A stretch of 64,000 nucleotides of DNA, from NCBI RefSeq assembly GCF_003054285.1, contig NZ_QBKS01000001.1, forward strand, positions 992,001 to 1,056,000, given 5' to 3'. Made by a program: the position numbers and the translations under genes. The DNA comes from Litoreibacter ponti (GTDB lineage: Bacteria > Pseudomonadota > Alphaproteobacteria > Rhodobacterales > Rhodobacteraceae). Below, in pieces: positions 42,257 through 50,562 of the stretch. The notes under the pieces were generated by a model that was not told the DNA's origin, did not search any database, and saw nothing but the letters and a program-made list of their open reading frames with translations. Position 1 is the first letter of the stretch. Each line of letters begins with the position of its first letter.

Positions 42257-43834
42257 TTATTTTACAGCCTCCGGCGTCATATGGATTAGCGTCGGCGTAT
42301 CGGCGGCCAACGCGTCCCGCACGGCATCTTGGAAGGCCGCAAGACTTTCGGGCCGCGCCGCCCGCGCGCCGTAGGCCCGTGCGAGCGCGCAGAAGTCCGG
42401 GTTGCGCGCGATCACCGCGTTGGGGGCGATCTGGGCTGCGACCATGCTGTCCTCGATCTCTTTCAGCTTGCCATTGTCCCATACGATGATCGGCAGCGGC
42501 AGGCCCAGCTCCACTGCGGTTGCGAGCTCTTGGATATTGTACTGAAATCCGCTGTCCCCGTTGATCGAGACGACCGGCAAATCGGGCCGCCCCACCTTGC
42601 CGCCGATCGCTGCGGGAAGCGCGTAGCCCAGCGTGCCGAAACCAGACGGGTGGTGCCAATGGCCGAGCCGGGTCATCTGATACGTATCAAGCGCGACATA
42701 GGCGAACTGCGTCATATCCGAGTAGATCATCGCGTCATCCGGCAGCGCCGCGCGCAGCGCCTCAACGACAGGCAGGATACCGGGCCGCTCCGCATCGCTT
42801 TCCGCGCGCCACTTGGCGCGGGTCGCCACGATCTCTGCCGCGTCCCAGTCGCTGACGCTTGCGGGCAGGATGTCCAGCAACGCCTCGCAAAAGACGGTCG
42901 CATCGGCCAGCACCGGATCGGTGGGGCGATGGCGGTCTGCCAGCACCTCCGGGTCCAGATCGACGCGGATCAGCGGGCAGCGGTGGCCGAGCGTGTCGCG
43001 CCACAGATCGCATTCCGACAGCTCCGTGCCGATGGCGAGCACGACGTCGGCACGGGCCAGAACCTCTGCCGATCCGGGCCGCGTCAGCCCGCCGAAATGA
43101 AGCGGCACGTCGTCCGCGACCAGCCCGCGCCCCGCACTCGTGGTGAATGTCGCGGCCCCGCAGGCAGCAGCAACCTGCGCGCCCAGCGGCCCGGCGCGCC
43201 GGGCACCGCCGCCGAGGATCACCACCGGCAACTTCGCATCCGACAGCATCGCCGCGATCCGCTCAAGCTGCGCGCGGCTCGGCGCATCAAACGAGATCCT
43301 CACATCCCCGGAAGGCGCGGGTGTCGCCGCGCCTTGCAGGACCGAGATCGGCACGTTCAAAACCTTTGGCCGGGGCCGCGAGGTCTGAAACTCCACAAAC
43401 GCCCGGTCGATCAGCTGGTAGGCGGCCTCGGCCGTGCGCGCGGTCTCGGACCACTCGGCGACGGTCCCCCCCGCGCCTTGCTGATCAAGCATCTGGTGCA
43501 ACTGCCCCCGCCGCCCGGCCGTGTCGTCCAGACAGGACGCAATCACCAGCAGTGGCACCGAATCCGAATACGCCTGCCCCACCGGGTTCAATATGTTGCA
43601 CAGGCCCGGGCCCGTGATCACATAGGCCACCCCCGGTCGTCCTGTTGCCCGCGCATAGCCATCGGCCATGAAGCCCGCGCCTTGCTCGTTGCGGGCGAGG
43701 ATGTGGGTGATCCCGGCCTCCTCGATCCCGCGGTAAAGCTCCTGATTATGCACGCCGGGGATACCGAAGATCGTCTGCACGCCGCGGGATTTCAGCATGT
43801 GCGACAGCTGCGCACCAAGGGCTCGCTCGGTCAT
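42257..43834 (-). CDS. ThDP-dependent enzyme, acetolactate synthase-like (possible 5-guanidino-2-oxopentanoate decarboxylase)
   Basis: A protein of 525 residues. The N-terminal ThDP domain has FGIPGVHNQELYRGI and LARNEQGAGFMADGYAR, with the catalytic Glu. A central transhydrogenase-like domain follows (VVILGGGARRAG). The C-terminal ThDP/Mg domain has INGDSGFQYNIQEL with the metal-binding Asp and NGK. The opening closely resembles the AruI type, which decarboxylates the 2-oxo acid of arginine, more than true biosynthetic AHAS. Biosynthetic AHAS would be ~580 residues with a small subunit beside it; none is here. It is 1 bp from the TrkH gene upstream on the same strand. Confidence 0.75.
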   Translation of the reverse strand: MTERALGAQLSHMLKSRGVQTIFGIPGVHNQELYRGIEEAGITHILARNEQGAGFMADGYARATGRPGVAYVITGPGLCNILNPVGQAYSDSVPLLVIASCLDDTAGRRGQLHQMLDQQGAGGTVAEWSETARTAEAAYQLIDRAFVEFQTSRPRPKVLNVPISVLQGAATPAPSGDVRISFDAPSRAQLERIAAMLSDAKLPVVILGGGARRAGPLGAQVAAACGAATFTTSAGRGLVADDVPLHFGGLTRPGSAEVLARADVVLAIGTELSECDLWRDTLGHRCPLIRVDLDPEVLADRHRPTDPVLADATVFCEALLDILPASVSDWDAAEIVATRAKWRAESDAERPGILPVVEALRAALPDDAMIYSDMTQFAYVALDTYQMTRLGHWHHPSGFGTLGYALPAAIGGKVGRPDLPVVSINGDSGFQYNIQELATAVELGLPLPIIVWDNGKLKEIEDSMVAAQIAPNAVIARNPDFCALARAYGARAARPESLAAFQDAVRDALAADTPTLIHMTPEAVK

Positions 43835-43835
43835 C

Positions 43836-45284
43836 TCAGGCTCTCCAGAAGCGCACAGTAAAGATGGCGTAGACGGCCAGCAGCTCCAGCCGTCCGATCA
43901 GCATGCCCGCGGCCAGCAGCCACTTGGCGGTGTCGTTGAGCCCGCCAAAATTGCCCGAAGGCCCAATCTGCGCGCCCAGCCCCGGACCGATATTGCCCAA
44001 GGCGGTCGCGGCGCCCGACAGCGAGGTGATGAAGTCGAGCCCCGTCATCCCCAACGCCACCGCCAGCAGGCCCAGCGTCACGGTGAAGAGCACAAAGAAC
44101 GACATGACCGACGACAGCACGTCCTCACCCACCGGCTTGCCCTGATAGCGCGGCTGGAACAGGCCGTGGGGCGCGTGGATGCGGCGGATCTGCGCCTTGA
44201 TCGAGGCGAACAGCAGCTGGTAGCGGAAGACCTTGATCGAACAGGCGGTCGAGCCCGCGCAGCCCCCGATCAACCCCATGAAGAAGAAGACCGACACCGC
44301 GAACGCCCCCCACAAGGTGTAGTCGGCGCTGGCATAACCGGTGCCGGTCAGGATCGAGACCACGTTAAACAGCGACTTGCGCAAGGCGGGCTCGAACGCG
44401 TCGGTGACCTCCAATAACTGCCACGCGGTCAGCACCGCCACCAACGCCAGCGCGGTCAGAAGGAAAGCATGGATTTGAGTGTCTTTCAGAAGCGGCCGCG
44501 CCGTACCCGCGACCACTTGAACGTAGCGCACGAAGGGCAGCGCCGCGAGGATCATGAACAGGCAGGCGGTGTATTCCACCGCAGGGGGGAAGGCCGAGAA
44601 CGAGGCGTCGGAGTTGGCGAAACCGCCCGTCGCAATCGTCGTCATGGCATGCACCACGCTATCCGCCCGCCCCATGCCGCCCGCGTAATAGGCCAGCGCG
44701 CAGGCCGCCGTCAGGCCAAGGTAGATATTGGCGATCGAGCGGGCGATCTCGCCCGCGCGCGGCAGGATCTTGCCCATCGTGTCGAACCCTTCGGAGCGGA
44801 AGATCTGCATGCCGCCGATCTTCAACTCCGGCAGGAACACCATGGCCACAACAATGATCCCGATGCCGCCGAACCATTGCATCAACCCGCGCCACAGCTT
44901 CAGCCCCTGCGGCATGTCCTCAATGCCGGTAAACACGGTGGAGCCGGTGGTGGTCAGGCCGGACATGGCCTCGAAAAATGCGTCCACATAGGCCGCCTCG
45001 GTCGCGCCGAGGTAGAAGGGCAAGGCCCCGAAGACCGGCAGGGCAACCCAGACGCCGGTGGTCAGCAGGAAGGTCTGCTGGATCGTCAGCCGATCCCCCA
45101 CCCCATTGGCCGAGGCCATGGCGATCAGCCCGCCGGTTGCCGCCGTGATCACCGCGCTTTCGGCAAAGGCCGCCCAATGCCCATTGCCCGCCCATAGATC
45201 ATAGGCCATCGGCAGCACCATCGCGGCCCCGAAGCAGGCGGTCAAAAGGCCGATCACATAGGCCACGGGGCGGACGTCAAACAT
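43836..45284 (-). CDS. TrkH-type potassium uptake protein
   Basis: A protein of 482 residues with four K-channel-like repeats and ten or more membrane helices. The selectivity-filter segments are visible: TTTGSTVF, TIATGGFA, ILTGTGYAS and SGAATALGNIGPG. The second repeat ends in the pattern found in TrkH/KtrB subunits. It works with a cytosolic TrkA/KtrA regulator that is not in the window. It ends one base before the decarboxylase gene, so the two may share a transcript, though their functions are unrelated. Confidence 0.9.
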   Translation of the reverse strand: MFDVRPVAYVIGLLTACFGAAMVLPMAYDLWAGNGHWAAFAESAVITAATGGLIAMASANGVGDRLTIQQTFLLTTGVWVALPVFGALPFYLGATEAAYVDAFFEAMSGLTTTGSTVFTGIEDMPQGLKLWRGLMQWFGGIGIIVVAMVFLPELKIGGMQIFRSEGFDTMGKILPRAGEIARSIANIYLGLTAACALAYYAGGMGRADSVVHAMTTIATGGFANSDASFSAFPPAVEYTACLFMILAALPFVRYVQVVAGTARPLLKDTQIHAFLLTALALVAVLTAWQLLEVTDAFEPALRKSLFNVVSILTGTGYASADYTLWGAFAVSVFFFMGLIGGCAGSTACSIKVFRYQLLFASIKAQIRRIHAPHGLFQPRYQGKPVGEDVLSSVMSFFVLFTVTLGLLAVALGMTGLDFITSLSGAATALGNIGPGLGAQIGPSGNFGGLNDTAKWLLAAGMLIGRLELLAVYAIFTVRFWRA

Positions 45285-45334
45285 AGGGGTTAGGGTTGGG
45301 GCGTGGGGGGCAAACTGTCAAGGCACCCAAGTGC

Positions 45335-45841
45335 TCAGGCCAGCGCACTCAGGTCGTCCCACTTCACCGTGAAGCACCGCACCTGATCGCCGAATATGCC
45401 GACCGTGAACGGCGCACCCTCCACGCCGCCGAGCTTTGCGTAGAAGGACCGCGCGGCGTGGTTGCTCTCAAAGACCGTAAGCGAGAGCGAGTTGAAGCCG
45501 CGGGCCACCAGCTCCGCCACGAGGCGTGACACCAACGCGCGGCCCGCGCCTGCACCGCTTGCCTCGGCGATGATGTGCAGATTGTCCAGATATGGCTCCG
45601 GCGCGCACCAGACCGCCGCGAAGCCCACAACGGTGCGGTCCTTCTCGACCACGAGAACCACGTCGCTGTCCTTGGCCTCGTGGGCGGTCCAGCTGGCATG
45701 AAGCGCCTCGGTGACCTCCCGCGGAAGCCCCTGCCCCGGAAACTCGCCATCATAGGCCTTGCGCCAGCTGCGCACATGCAGATCGGCGATGGCCTTGAAA
45801 TCCTTGGGCGTGGCGGGGCGGATCGCGGTGGTGGTGCTCAT
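45335..45841 (-). CDS. GNAT family N-acetyltransferase
   Basis: A protein of 168 residues with the GNAT fold. FKAIADLHVRSWRKAYDGEFPG forms the N-terminal substrate part. ASGAGAGRALVSRLVAEL is the acetyl-CoA-binding motif A (Q/RxxGxG/A type), and VFESNHAARSFYAKLG is motif B. The substrate is unknown. It is encoded back to back with the metZ riboswitch region, 109 bp from its start. Confidence 0.88.
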   Translation of the reverse strand: MSTTTAIRPATPKDFKAIADLHVRSWRKAYDGEFPGQGLPREVTEALHASWTAHEAKDSDVVLVVEKDRTVVGFAAVWCAPEPYLDNLHIIAEASGAGAGRALVSRLVAELVARGFNSLSLTVFESNHAARSFYAKLGGVEGAPFTVGIFGDQVRCFTVKWDDLSALA

Positions 45842-45949
45842 GGCGCGAGATTAACCATAGCCGACCATCCGAAACCAGTTATCAAAACGTGAACGCGACG
45901 CGCACGGACCGGGCCTTGACCTAAAGGCCACACAGGCGTATCCCGAAAT

Positions 45950-46004
45950 CCGTGGCGATTTGTTACCGGATTGCGGGCCACGTTAAATATGCCGCTAAAG
46001 AGGA
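45950..46004 (+). promoter_or_regulatory. SAM-II riboswitch (S-adenosylmethionine aptamer)
   Basis: Stem P1 is CGTGGC (45951-45956) with GCCACG (45977-45982). The conserved GATTTG is in the loop, and CCACGTTAAA follows on the 3' side. The H-type pseudoknot pairs GCGG (45973-45976) with CCGC (45992-45995). The conserved 3' end GCTAAAG spans 45994-46000. Order and spacing match the SAM-II class known upstream of met genes in alphaproteobacteria. It lies in the 5' leader of metZ, ending 76 bp before the start. Confidence 0.93.
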
Positions 46005-46018
46005 TGGAAGATCGTATG

Positions 46019-46053
46019 AGCCTCCCCCTTTTCCCGGTGGAGGCTTTTATTTT
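46019..46053 (+). terminator. Intrinsic terminator-like hairpin in the metZ leader
   Basis: AGCCTCC (46019-46025) pairs with GGAGGCT (46039-46045), giving a 7-bp stem and a 13-nt loop. TTTTATTTT follows up to 46053. It lies between the SAM-II aptamer and the metZ ribosome site, so it could end transcription when SAM is bound. SAM-II riboswitches mostly act by hiding the ribosome site, so this arrangement needs testing. Confidence 0.75.
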
Positions 46054-46079
46054 GGGCGATGCCCAACCAAGGACAACAC

Positions 46080-47261
46080 ATGAGCAAAGACTGGTCCCCC
46101 CGCACCCAATCCGTCCACGCCGGCACGCGCCGCTCGCAATATGGCGAGCTGTCGGAGGCGATGTTCCTGACCCAAGGGTTCAAATACGACACGCCCGAGC
46201 AGGCCGAAGCCCGCTTCATCGAAAGCGGCCCGGACGAGTACATCTACGGCCGCTACGGCAACCCCACCGTGGCAATGTTCGAAGAGCGGATCGCAACGCT
46301 GGAAGGCACCGAAGACGCCTTTGCCACAGCCTCCGGCATGGCCGCCGTATCAGCCGCGCTGACCTCAATGCTGCAGGCGGGCGACCATGTCGTGTCGGCC
46401 AAGGCGCTGTTCGGCTCTTGTCTTTATATTCTCGAAAACATCCTGACCCGCTACGGGGTCGAGGTGACCTTTGTCGAGGGCACCGATCTGGATGCCTGGC
46501 GCGCCGCGGTGCGCGATGACACGAAAGCGGTGTTTCTCGAAACCATTTCGAACCCCACGCTGGAAGTCATCGATCTGACCGCCGTGTCCGAGATCGCGCA
46601 CGCCAAGGGCGCGCTGGTCGTGGTCGACAACGTCTTCGCCACGCCGGTTTTTTCGCGGGCGGTGGATCAAGGCGCGGATGTCATCATCTACTCCGCCACC
46701 AAGCACATCGACGGTCAGGGCCGGGTTCTGGGCGGGGTGATCTGCAGCACACGCGAGTTCATCCGCAAGACCGCCGAGCCGTATCTGAAGCACACCGGCG
46801 GCGCGCTCTCGCCGTTTAACGCCTGGGTGCTCTTGAAGGGGCTGGAGACGATGCACCTGCGGGTGAATGCGCAGGCCGACAGCGCGCTGAAGATCGCCGA
46901 AGCGCTTGACGGGCACGACAAGCTCACCCGCACGCTTTATCCACACTTGAACTCTCACCCGCAAGCCACTGTGGCCAAATCACAAATGGACAAAGGCGGC
47001 ACCGTTATCGCGCTTGATATCAAAGGCGGGCAAGAGGCCGCGTTCCGCTTCCTCAATGCGCTGGAGATCGTCACCATTTCCAACAATCTGGGCGACGCCA
47101 AAAGCATCGCGACCCACCCCACGACCACGACGCACCAGCGTCTGACCGAGGATCAGCGCGCCGCCCTTGGCATCACCACGGGGTTGATCCGGCTTTCGGT
47201 GGGGCTTGAGGATACCGACGATCTGCTGCGCGATATCACGCACGCGCTCACGGCAGTGTAA
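46080..47261 (+). CDS. metZ: O-succinylhomoserine sulfhydrylase
   Basis: A protein of 393 residues. The ATG at 46080 follows AAGGA at good spacing. It is a Cys/Met-metabolism PLP enzyme; the cofactor Lys is in IIYSATKHIDGQGR and the YGRYGNPTV motif is near residue 55. It is the MetZ form, which makes homocysteine directly from O-succinylhomoserine and sulfide. A cystathionine gamma-synthase role is the main alternative. The SAM-II riboswitch in its leader ties expression to methionine supply, which agrees with the call. Confidence 0.93.
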   Translation: MSKDWSPRTQSVHAGTRRSQYGELSEAMFLTQGFKYDTPEQAEARFIESGPDEYIYGRYGNPTVAMFEERIATLEGTEDAFATASGMAAVSAALTSMLQAGDHVVSAKALFGSCLYILENILTRYGVEVTFVEGTDLDAWRAAVRDDTKAVFLETISNPTLEVIDLTAVSEIAHAKGALVVVDNVFATPVFSRAVDQGADVIIYSATKHIDGQGRVLGGVICSTREFIRKTAEPYLKHTGGALSPFNAWVLLKGLETMHLRVNAQADSALKIAEALDGHDKLTRTLYPHLNSHPQATVAKSQMDKGGTVIALDIKGGQEAAFRFLNALEIVTISNNLGDAKSIATHPTTTTHQRLTEDQRAALGITTGLIRLSVGLEDTDDLLRDITHALTAV

Positions 47262-47355
47262 TGCCAGCGAGACAGGTTTTTCTTTGAAACAGCGCGGCCC
47301 CGCCCCATATATGGCTCTCAGACAGTCAGAGATGCCCTTGAAGGGGGACGCTCCC

Positions 47356-48459
47356 ATGAACCTGCACACTCCCGATCTTGAACGCGAACCGACGCGCGCG
47401 GATGCCGAGCGCGCCCTGGCGCTTTTGCGCCAGTGGGCGGGCTCCGTCACGGATATCGAGGTGGCAGATCTCGACCCGCTGGTCTCGCGCCTGATCCCGG
47501 GACAGGAGGTGGCGAACTACCCCGCACTGGCCCGCGCCTATCCGGAAGATTTCGCCGTGGACGACGCCTACAAGGCGACGATGCCGGACCTGCAGAACGG
47601 GCCGTCCTCGCTGATCCGCGGCGCGAAGCAGCAAATCCAGCATGTGGGGATATCGAACTTCCGGCTGCCGATCCGCTTCCACACCCGCGACAACGGCGAT
47701 CTGACGCTGGAGACCAGCGTCACCGGCACGGTCAGCCTTGAGGCCGAGAAGAAGGGCATCAACATGTCGCGCATCATGCGCAGCTTCTACAAACAGGCCG
47801 ACGAGACCTTCAGCTTCGAGGTGATCGAGAAGACGCTCGACGCCTACAAGACCGACCTGGAAAGCTTTGATGCCCGCATCCAGATGCGCTTCTCATTCCC
47901 GATGAAGGTTCAGTCCCTGCGCTCCGGGCTGGAGGGCTACCAGTATTACGATATCGCGCTGGAGGTCGTGGACACCGCAGGTGAGCGCAAGAAGATCCTG
48001 CATCTCGACTACGTCTATTCCTCCACCTGCCCCTGCTCGCTGGAGCTGTCAGAGCATGCCCGCCAGTTCCGCGGCCAGCTTGCGACGCCGCATTCGCAGC
48101 GCTCGGTCGCCCGCGTGTCGGTCGAGGTCGATTGCGACGCAGACTGCCTTTGGTTCGAGGACCTGATCGAAATGTGCCGCGACGCCGTGCCGACCGAGAC
48201 GCAAGTCATGGTCAAGCGCGAGGACGAACAGGCCTTCGCCGAGCTCAACGCCGCCAACCCGATTTTCGTCGAGGACGCCGCCCGCAGCTTCTGCGCCGTG
48301 CTGCTGGCTGATGAGCGGATCAAGGACTTCCGGGTCGTGGCCTCGCATCAGGAGAGCCTGCACAGCCACGACGCCGTGTCGGTTCTGACCGAGGGCGAGA
48401 CCTTCGCGTCCGACAGCCTGGACCCCAAGCTGTTCAACACGCTGTTCCACGTCGGCTGA
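47356..48459 (+). CDS. folE2: GTP cyclohydrolase IB
   Basis: A protein of 367 residues from the ATG at 47356. It opens the folate pathway by converting GTP to 7,8-dihydroneopterin triphosphate. VYSSTCPCSLELSEHAR contains the catalytic Cys region of the FolE2 family, which uses various metals and replaces FolE under zinc limitation in some bacteria. LPIRFHTRDNGD and QMRFSFPMKVQSLRSGLEGYQYYD are also characteristic (shown in part). A Zur box was looked for upstream but none could be confirmed. The other fol genes lie 15 kb away. Confidence 0.93.
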   Translation: MNLHTPDLEREPTRADAERALALLRQWAGSVTDIEVADLDPLVSRLIPGQEVANYPALARAYPEDFAVDDAYKATMPDLQNGPSSLIRGAKQQIQHVGISNFRLPIRFHTRDNGDLTLETSVTGTVSLEAEKKGINMSRIMRSFYKQADETFSFEVIEKTLDAYKTDLESFDARIQMRFSFPMKVQSLRSGLEGYQYYDIALEVVDTAGERKKILHLDYVYSSTCPCSLELSEHARQFRGQLATPHSQRSVARVSVEVDCDADCLWFEDLIEMCRDAVPTETQVMVKREDEQAFAELNAANPIFVEDAARSFCAVLLADERIKDFRVVASHQESLHSHDAVSVLTEGETFASDSLDPKLFNTLFHVG

Positions 48460-48742
48460 GGCACGGGCTTCGCAGCCTGCTCTGGCTCTCTGGGCGCGTG
48501 TTTCTACGCAATAGTTCGAATATCAGCGATCATTCCTTGATGCATTGATTGCTATGTGCCGGCCAAGCCGGGCGGTTCCGACGGTGAATGCGCCCGCAGA
48601 CCTATCTGCTTTCTGCGCATCGCCGGAGTGACGTTTGGCATCACGTCCGACGCGGCTCTTTGAGGTCGGGTTTTGATGGGTTCGGGATTGCGGCGAGATT
48701 TATGGATTTGTATCCAAGCCGATCCAGAATATGGATTGGGTC

Positions 48743-49621
48743 ATGACATTTGACCAGATCAAGACATTCCTGTGGGTCGCCCGCCTTGGCGGCTTTCGCA
48801 AAGCAGCGGACCGGCTCAATCTATCTCAGCCGGCCGTCTCGACCCGTATCGCCAACCTTGAACAGGAGTTGCGCGTGTCCCTGTTCGAGCGTGGTCCGGG
48901 CGAGCTTGTCCTGACCAAGCACGGCACGCTTCTGCTGTCCTATGCCGAGCAAATTCTGTTCGTGAAAGAGGAGATACAGCAGCGCGTCGCAAACCCTTCC
49001 GAGGCGGAGGGGCTTTTTCGCGTCGGGGCCTCGGAGACGATCGCGCAAGCGTGGCTGCCGGACTTTCTTACAGCATTTAGCGAACAATATCCACGGGTCA
49101 GTGTCGATCTGACGGTCGATATCTCGCTAAACCTGCGCACGGAACTGCTGGAGCGAAAGCTTGATCTGGCACTGCTGATGGGCCCCGTCTCGGAATTCAC
49201 GGTCGAAAACGTCGCTTTGCCGCATTTCGATTTGCACTGGTATCGGTCGGCCACGAATACCGAGACGGATCTGAGCCGCATCCCGGTTATTTCCTATTCG
49301 AGCAAGACCCGGCCTTACCGGGAGCTGATGTCGGAGCTGTCGCGCAGGATCGGGCCCAAGCTGCGGCTTTATTCCTCTGCCTCCCTGTCGGCCAGCCTGA
49401 AGATGATCGCAGCGGGGATCGCGGTTGGGCCTTACCCCCGCGCGATTGCCAATGACTTCCTCAAGGCGGGTCAAATTGTGGAATTTGACGCAGGATTTCA
49501 GCCTCGTCCGCTGTCGTTCACGGCCTCCTACATCTCTGAGCCGCGCAGCTTTCTGGTTGAAAACAGCGCAGAGATTGCCCGCGACGTGGCGGAGGCCTGG
49601 ACCAAGACGCATCCAATGTGA
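48743..49621 (+). CDS. LysR family transcriptional regulator of the TRAP/DUF1445 operon
   Basis: A protein of 292 residues (ATG at 48743; 48731 is also open). The helix-turn-helix reads KAADRLNLSQPAVSTRIANLE at residues ~18-38, given here as DRLNLSQPAVSTRIANLE. The effector domain begins around LFRVGASETIAQAWLPDF. It points towards the DUF1445 and TRAP genes, whose promoter gap contains an AT-rich inverted repeat that could be its operator. Imperfect palindromes (TGGAT-N4-ATCCA at 48703-48716) lie upstream of the regulator itself. Confidence 0.9.
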   Translation: MTFDQIKTFLWVARLGGFRKAADRLNLSQPAVSTRIANLEQELRVSLFERGPGELVLTKHGTLLLSYAEQILFVKEEIQQRVANPSEAEGLFRVGASETIAQAWLPDFLTAFSEQYPRVSVDLTVDISLNLRTELLERKLDLALLMGPVSEFTVENVALPHFDLHWYRSATNTETDLSRIPVISYSSKTRPYRELMSELSRRIGPKLRLYSSASLSASLKMIAAGIAVGPYPRAIANDFLKAGQIVEFDAGFQPRPLSFTASYISEPRSFLVENSAEIARDVAEAWTKTHPM

Positions 49622-49632
49622 ATTCAAAAATT

Positions 49633-49670
49633 CTATCACCAACGATATAAATTGATAATTTGGTTGATAG
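49633..49670. promoter_or_regulatory. Candidate operator between lysR and the DUF1445 gene
   Basis: CTATCACCAA (49633-49642) is mirrored by TTGGTTGATAG (49660-49670), with one extra base in the second arm. The 17-bp centre is very AT-rich. The whole 49620-49675 stretch is much lower in GC than its neighbours, as expected of a promoter. Function is inferred from symmetry and position. Confidence 0.4.
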
Positions 49671-49712
49671 CGCCGTTGCATGCGAAGCTTCCTGCGGGAT
49701 TTGGGGGGCCAA

Positions 49713-50537
49713 ATGACACCTGCAGCGACGTCACATTCTGATCTGTTGGACACTCCGGCAGCGGCGATCCGCGCGTCCATTCGCAACGGCTTCTACGCTG
49801 GACATACGGCGGGGCTGGCTGCGGGAAAGCTGCAATGCAATCTGGCGATCTTGCCCGAGGCGGATGCGCTGGATTTCCTGCGCTTCTGCCAGCGCAACCC
49901 CAAGCCCTGCCCGATCGTGGGGGTCGGCGATACTGGCGATCCAATGCTGCCGACGCTGGGACGCGATATCGATATCCGCACGGACGTGCCGAAATATCGG
50001 GTCTTCCGCGAGGGCACGTTGAGCGATGAGGTCACCGATATCACCGACGTGTGGACCGACGACCTCGTGACCGTGGCGCTTGGCTGCTCCTTCACCTTCG
50101 AGAATGCTCTGCTGCGCAACGGCATCCCGGTGCGCCATATCGAAAAGGGCTTGAACGTGCCGATGTTTCGCACCGATATCGACCTGGTTCCGGCCGGACG
50201 CTTTGGTGGCAAGATGGTCGTGACCATGCGCCCGATCCCCGAGGCGCAAGTGGAACAGGCCCGCGACATCAGCCGCCGCTTTCCGCAAGCCCACGGCGCC
50301 CCGATTGCGTCGGGCGATCCCGCCCAAATCGGCATTTCTGATCTGGCGAGCCCCGATTGGGGCGATGCGGTCGCGCTCAATCCCGGTGACGTTCCCGTCT
50401 ATTGGGCCTGCGGGGTCACCCCCCAGAATGTTCTTCTGGATGCAGCGCTGCCGATCTGCATCACCCATTCGCCCGGACACATGCTGATCAGTGACGTGGC
50501 GGAAGACGCTGAAACAACAATTCTCACCGACACCTGA
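49713..50537 (+). CDS. DUF1445 family putative hydro-lyase
   Basis: A protein of 274 residues. The ATG at 49713 after a G-rich run is chosen because the family begins close to AAIRASIRNGFYAGHTAGLA; an upstream ATG at 49680 is possible. DUF1445 motifs include AILPEADALDFLRFCQRNPK, GCSFTFENAL, HITHSPGHM (ITHSPGHM here) and YWACGVTPQ. The family is annotated as putative hydro-lyase, and its vertebrate homologue carries D-glutamate cyclase activity. The gene leads the TRAP transporter operon, so it may process the imported acid. The exact reaction is unknown. Confidence 0.82.
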   Translation: MTPAATSHSDLLDTPAAAIRASIRNGFYAGHTAGLAAGKLQCNLAILPEADALDFLRFCQRNPKPCPIVGVGDTGDPMLPTLGRDIDIRTDVPKYRVFREGTLSDEVTDITDVWTDDLVTVALGCSFTFENALLRNGIPVRHIEKGLNVPMFRTDIDLVPAGRFGGKMVVTMRPIPEAQVEQARDISRRFPQAHGAPIASGDPAQIGISDLASPDWGDAVALNPGDVPVYWACGVTPQNVLLDAALPICITHSPGHMLISDVAEDAETTILTDT

Positions 50538-50562
50538 AACGACCAACAAGGAGATCCACTCA

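Noticed and set aside
46083..46519. Plus-strand frame continuing from the possible leader start at 46016
   Set aside because: It overlaps metZ out of frame and its product is Arg/His-rich. Only the start region is kept as a possible leader.
47262..47355. Possible Zur box upstream of folE2
   Set aside because: No palindrome of the expected form could be recognised, so zinc control is not claimed.
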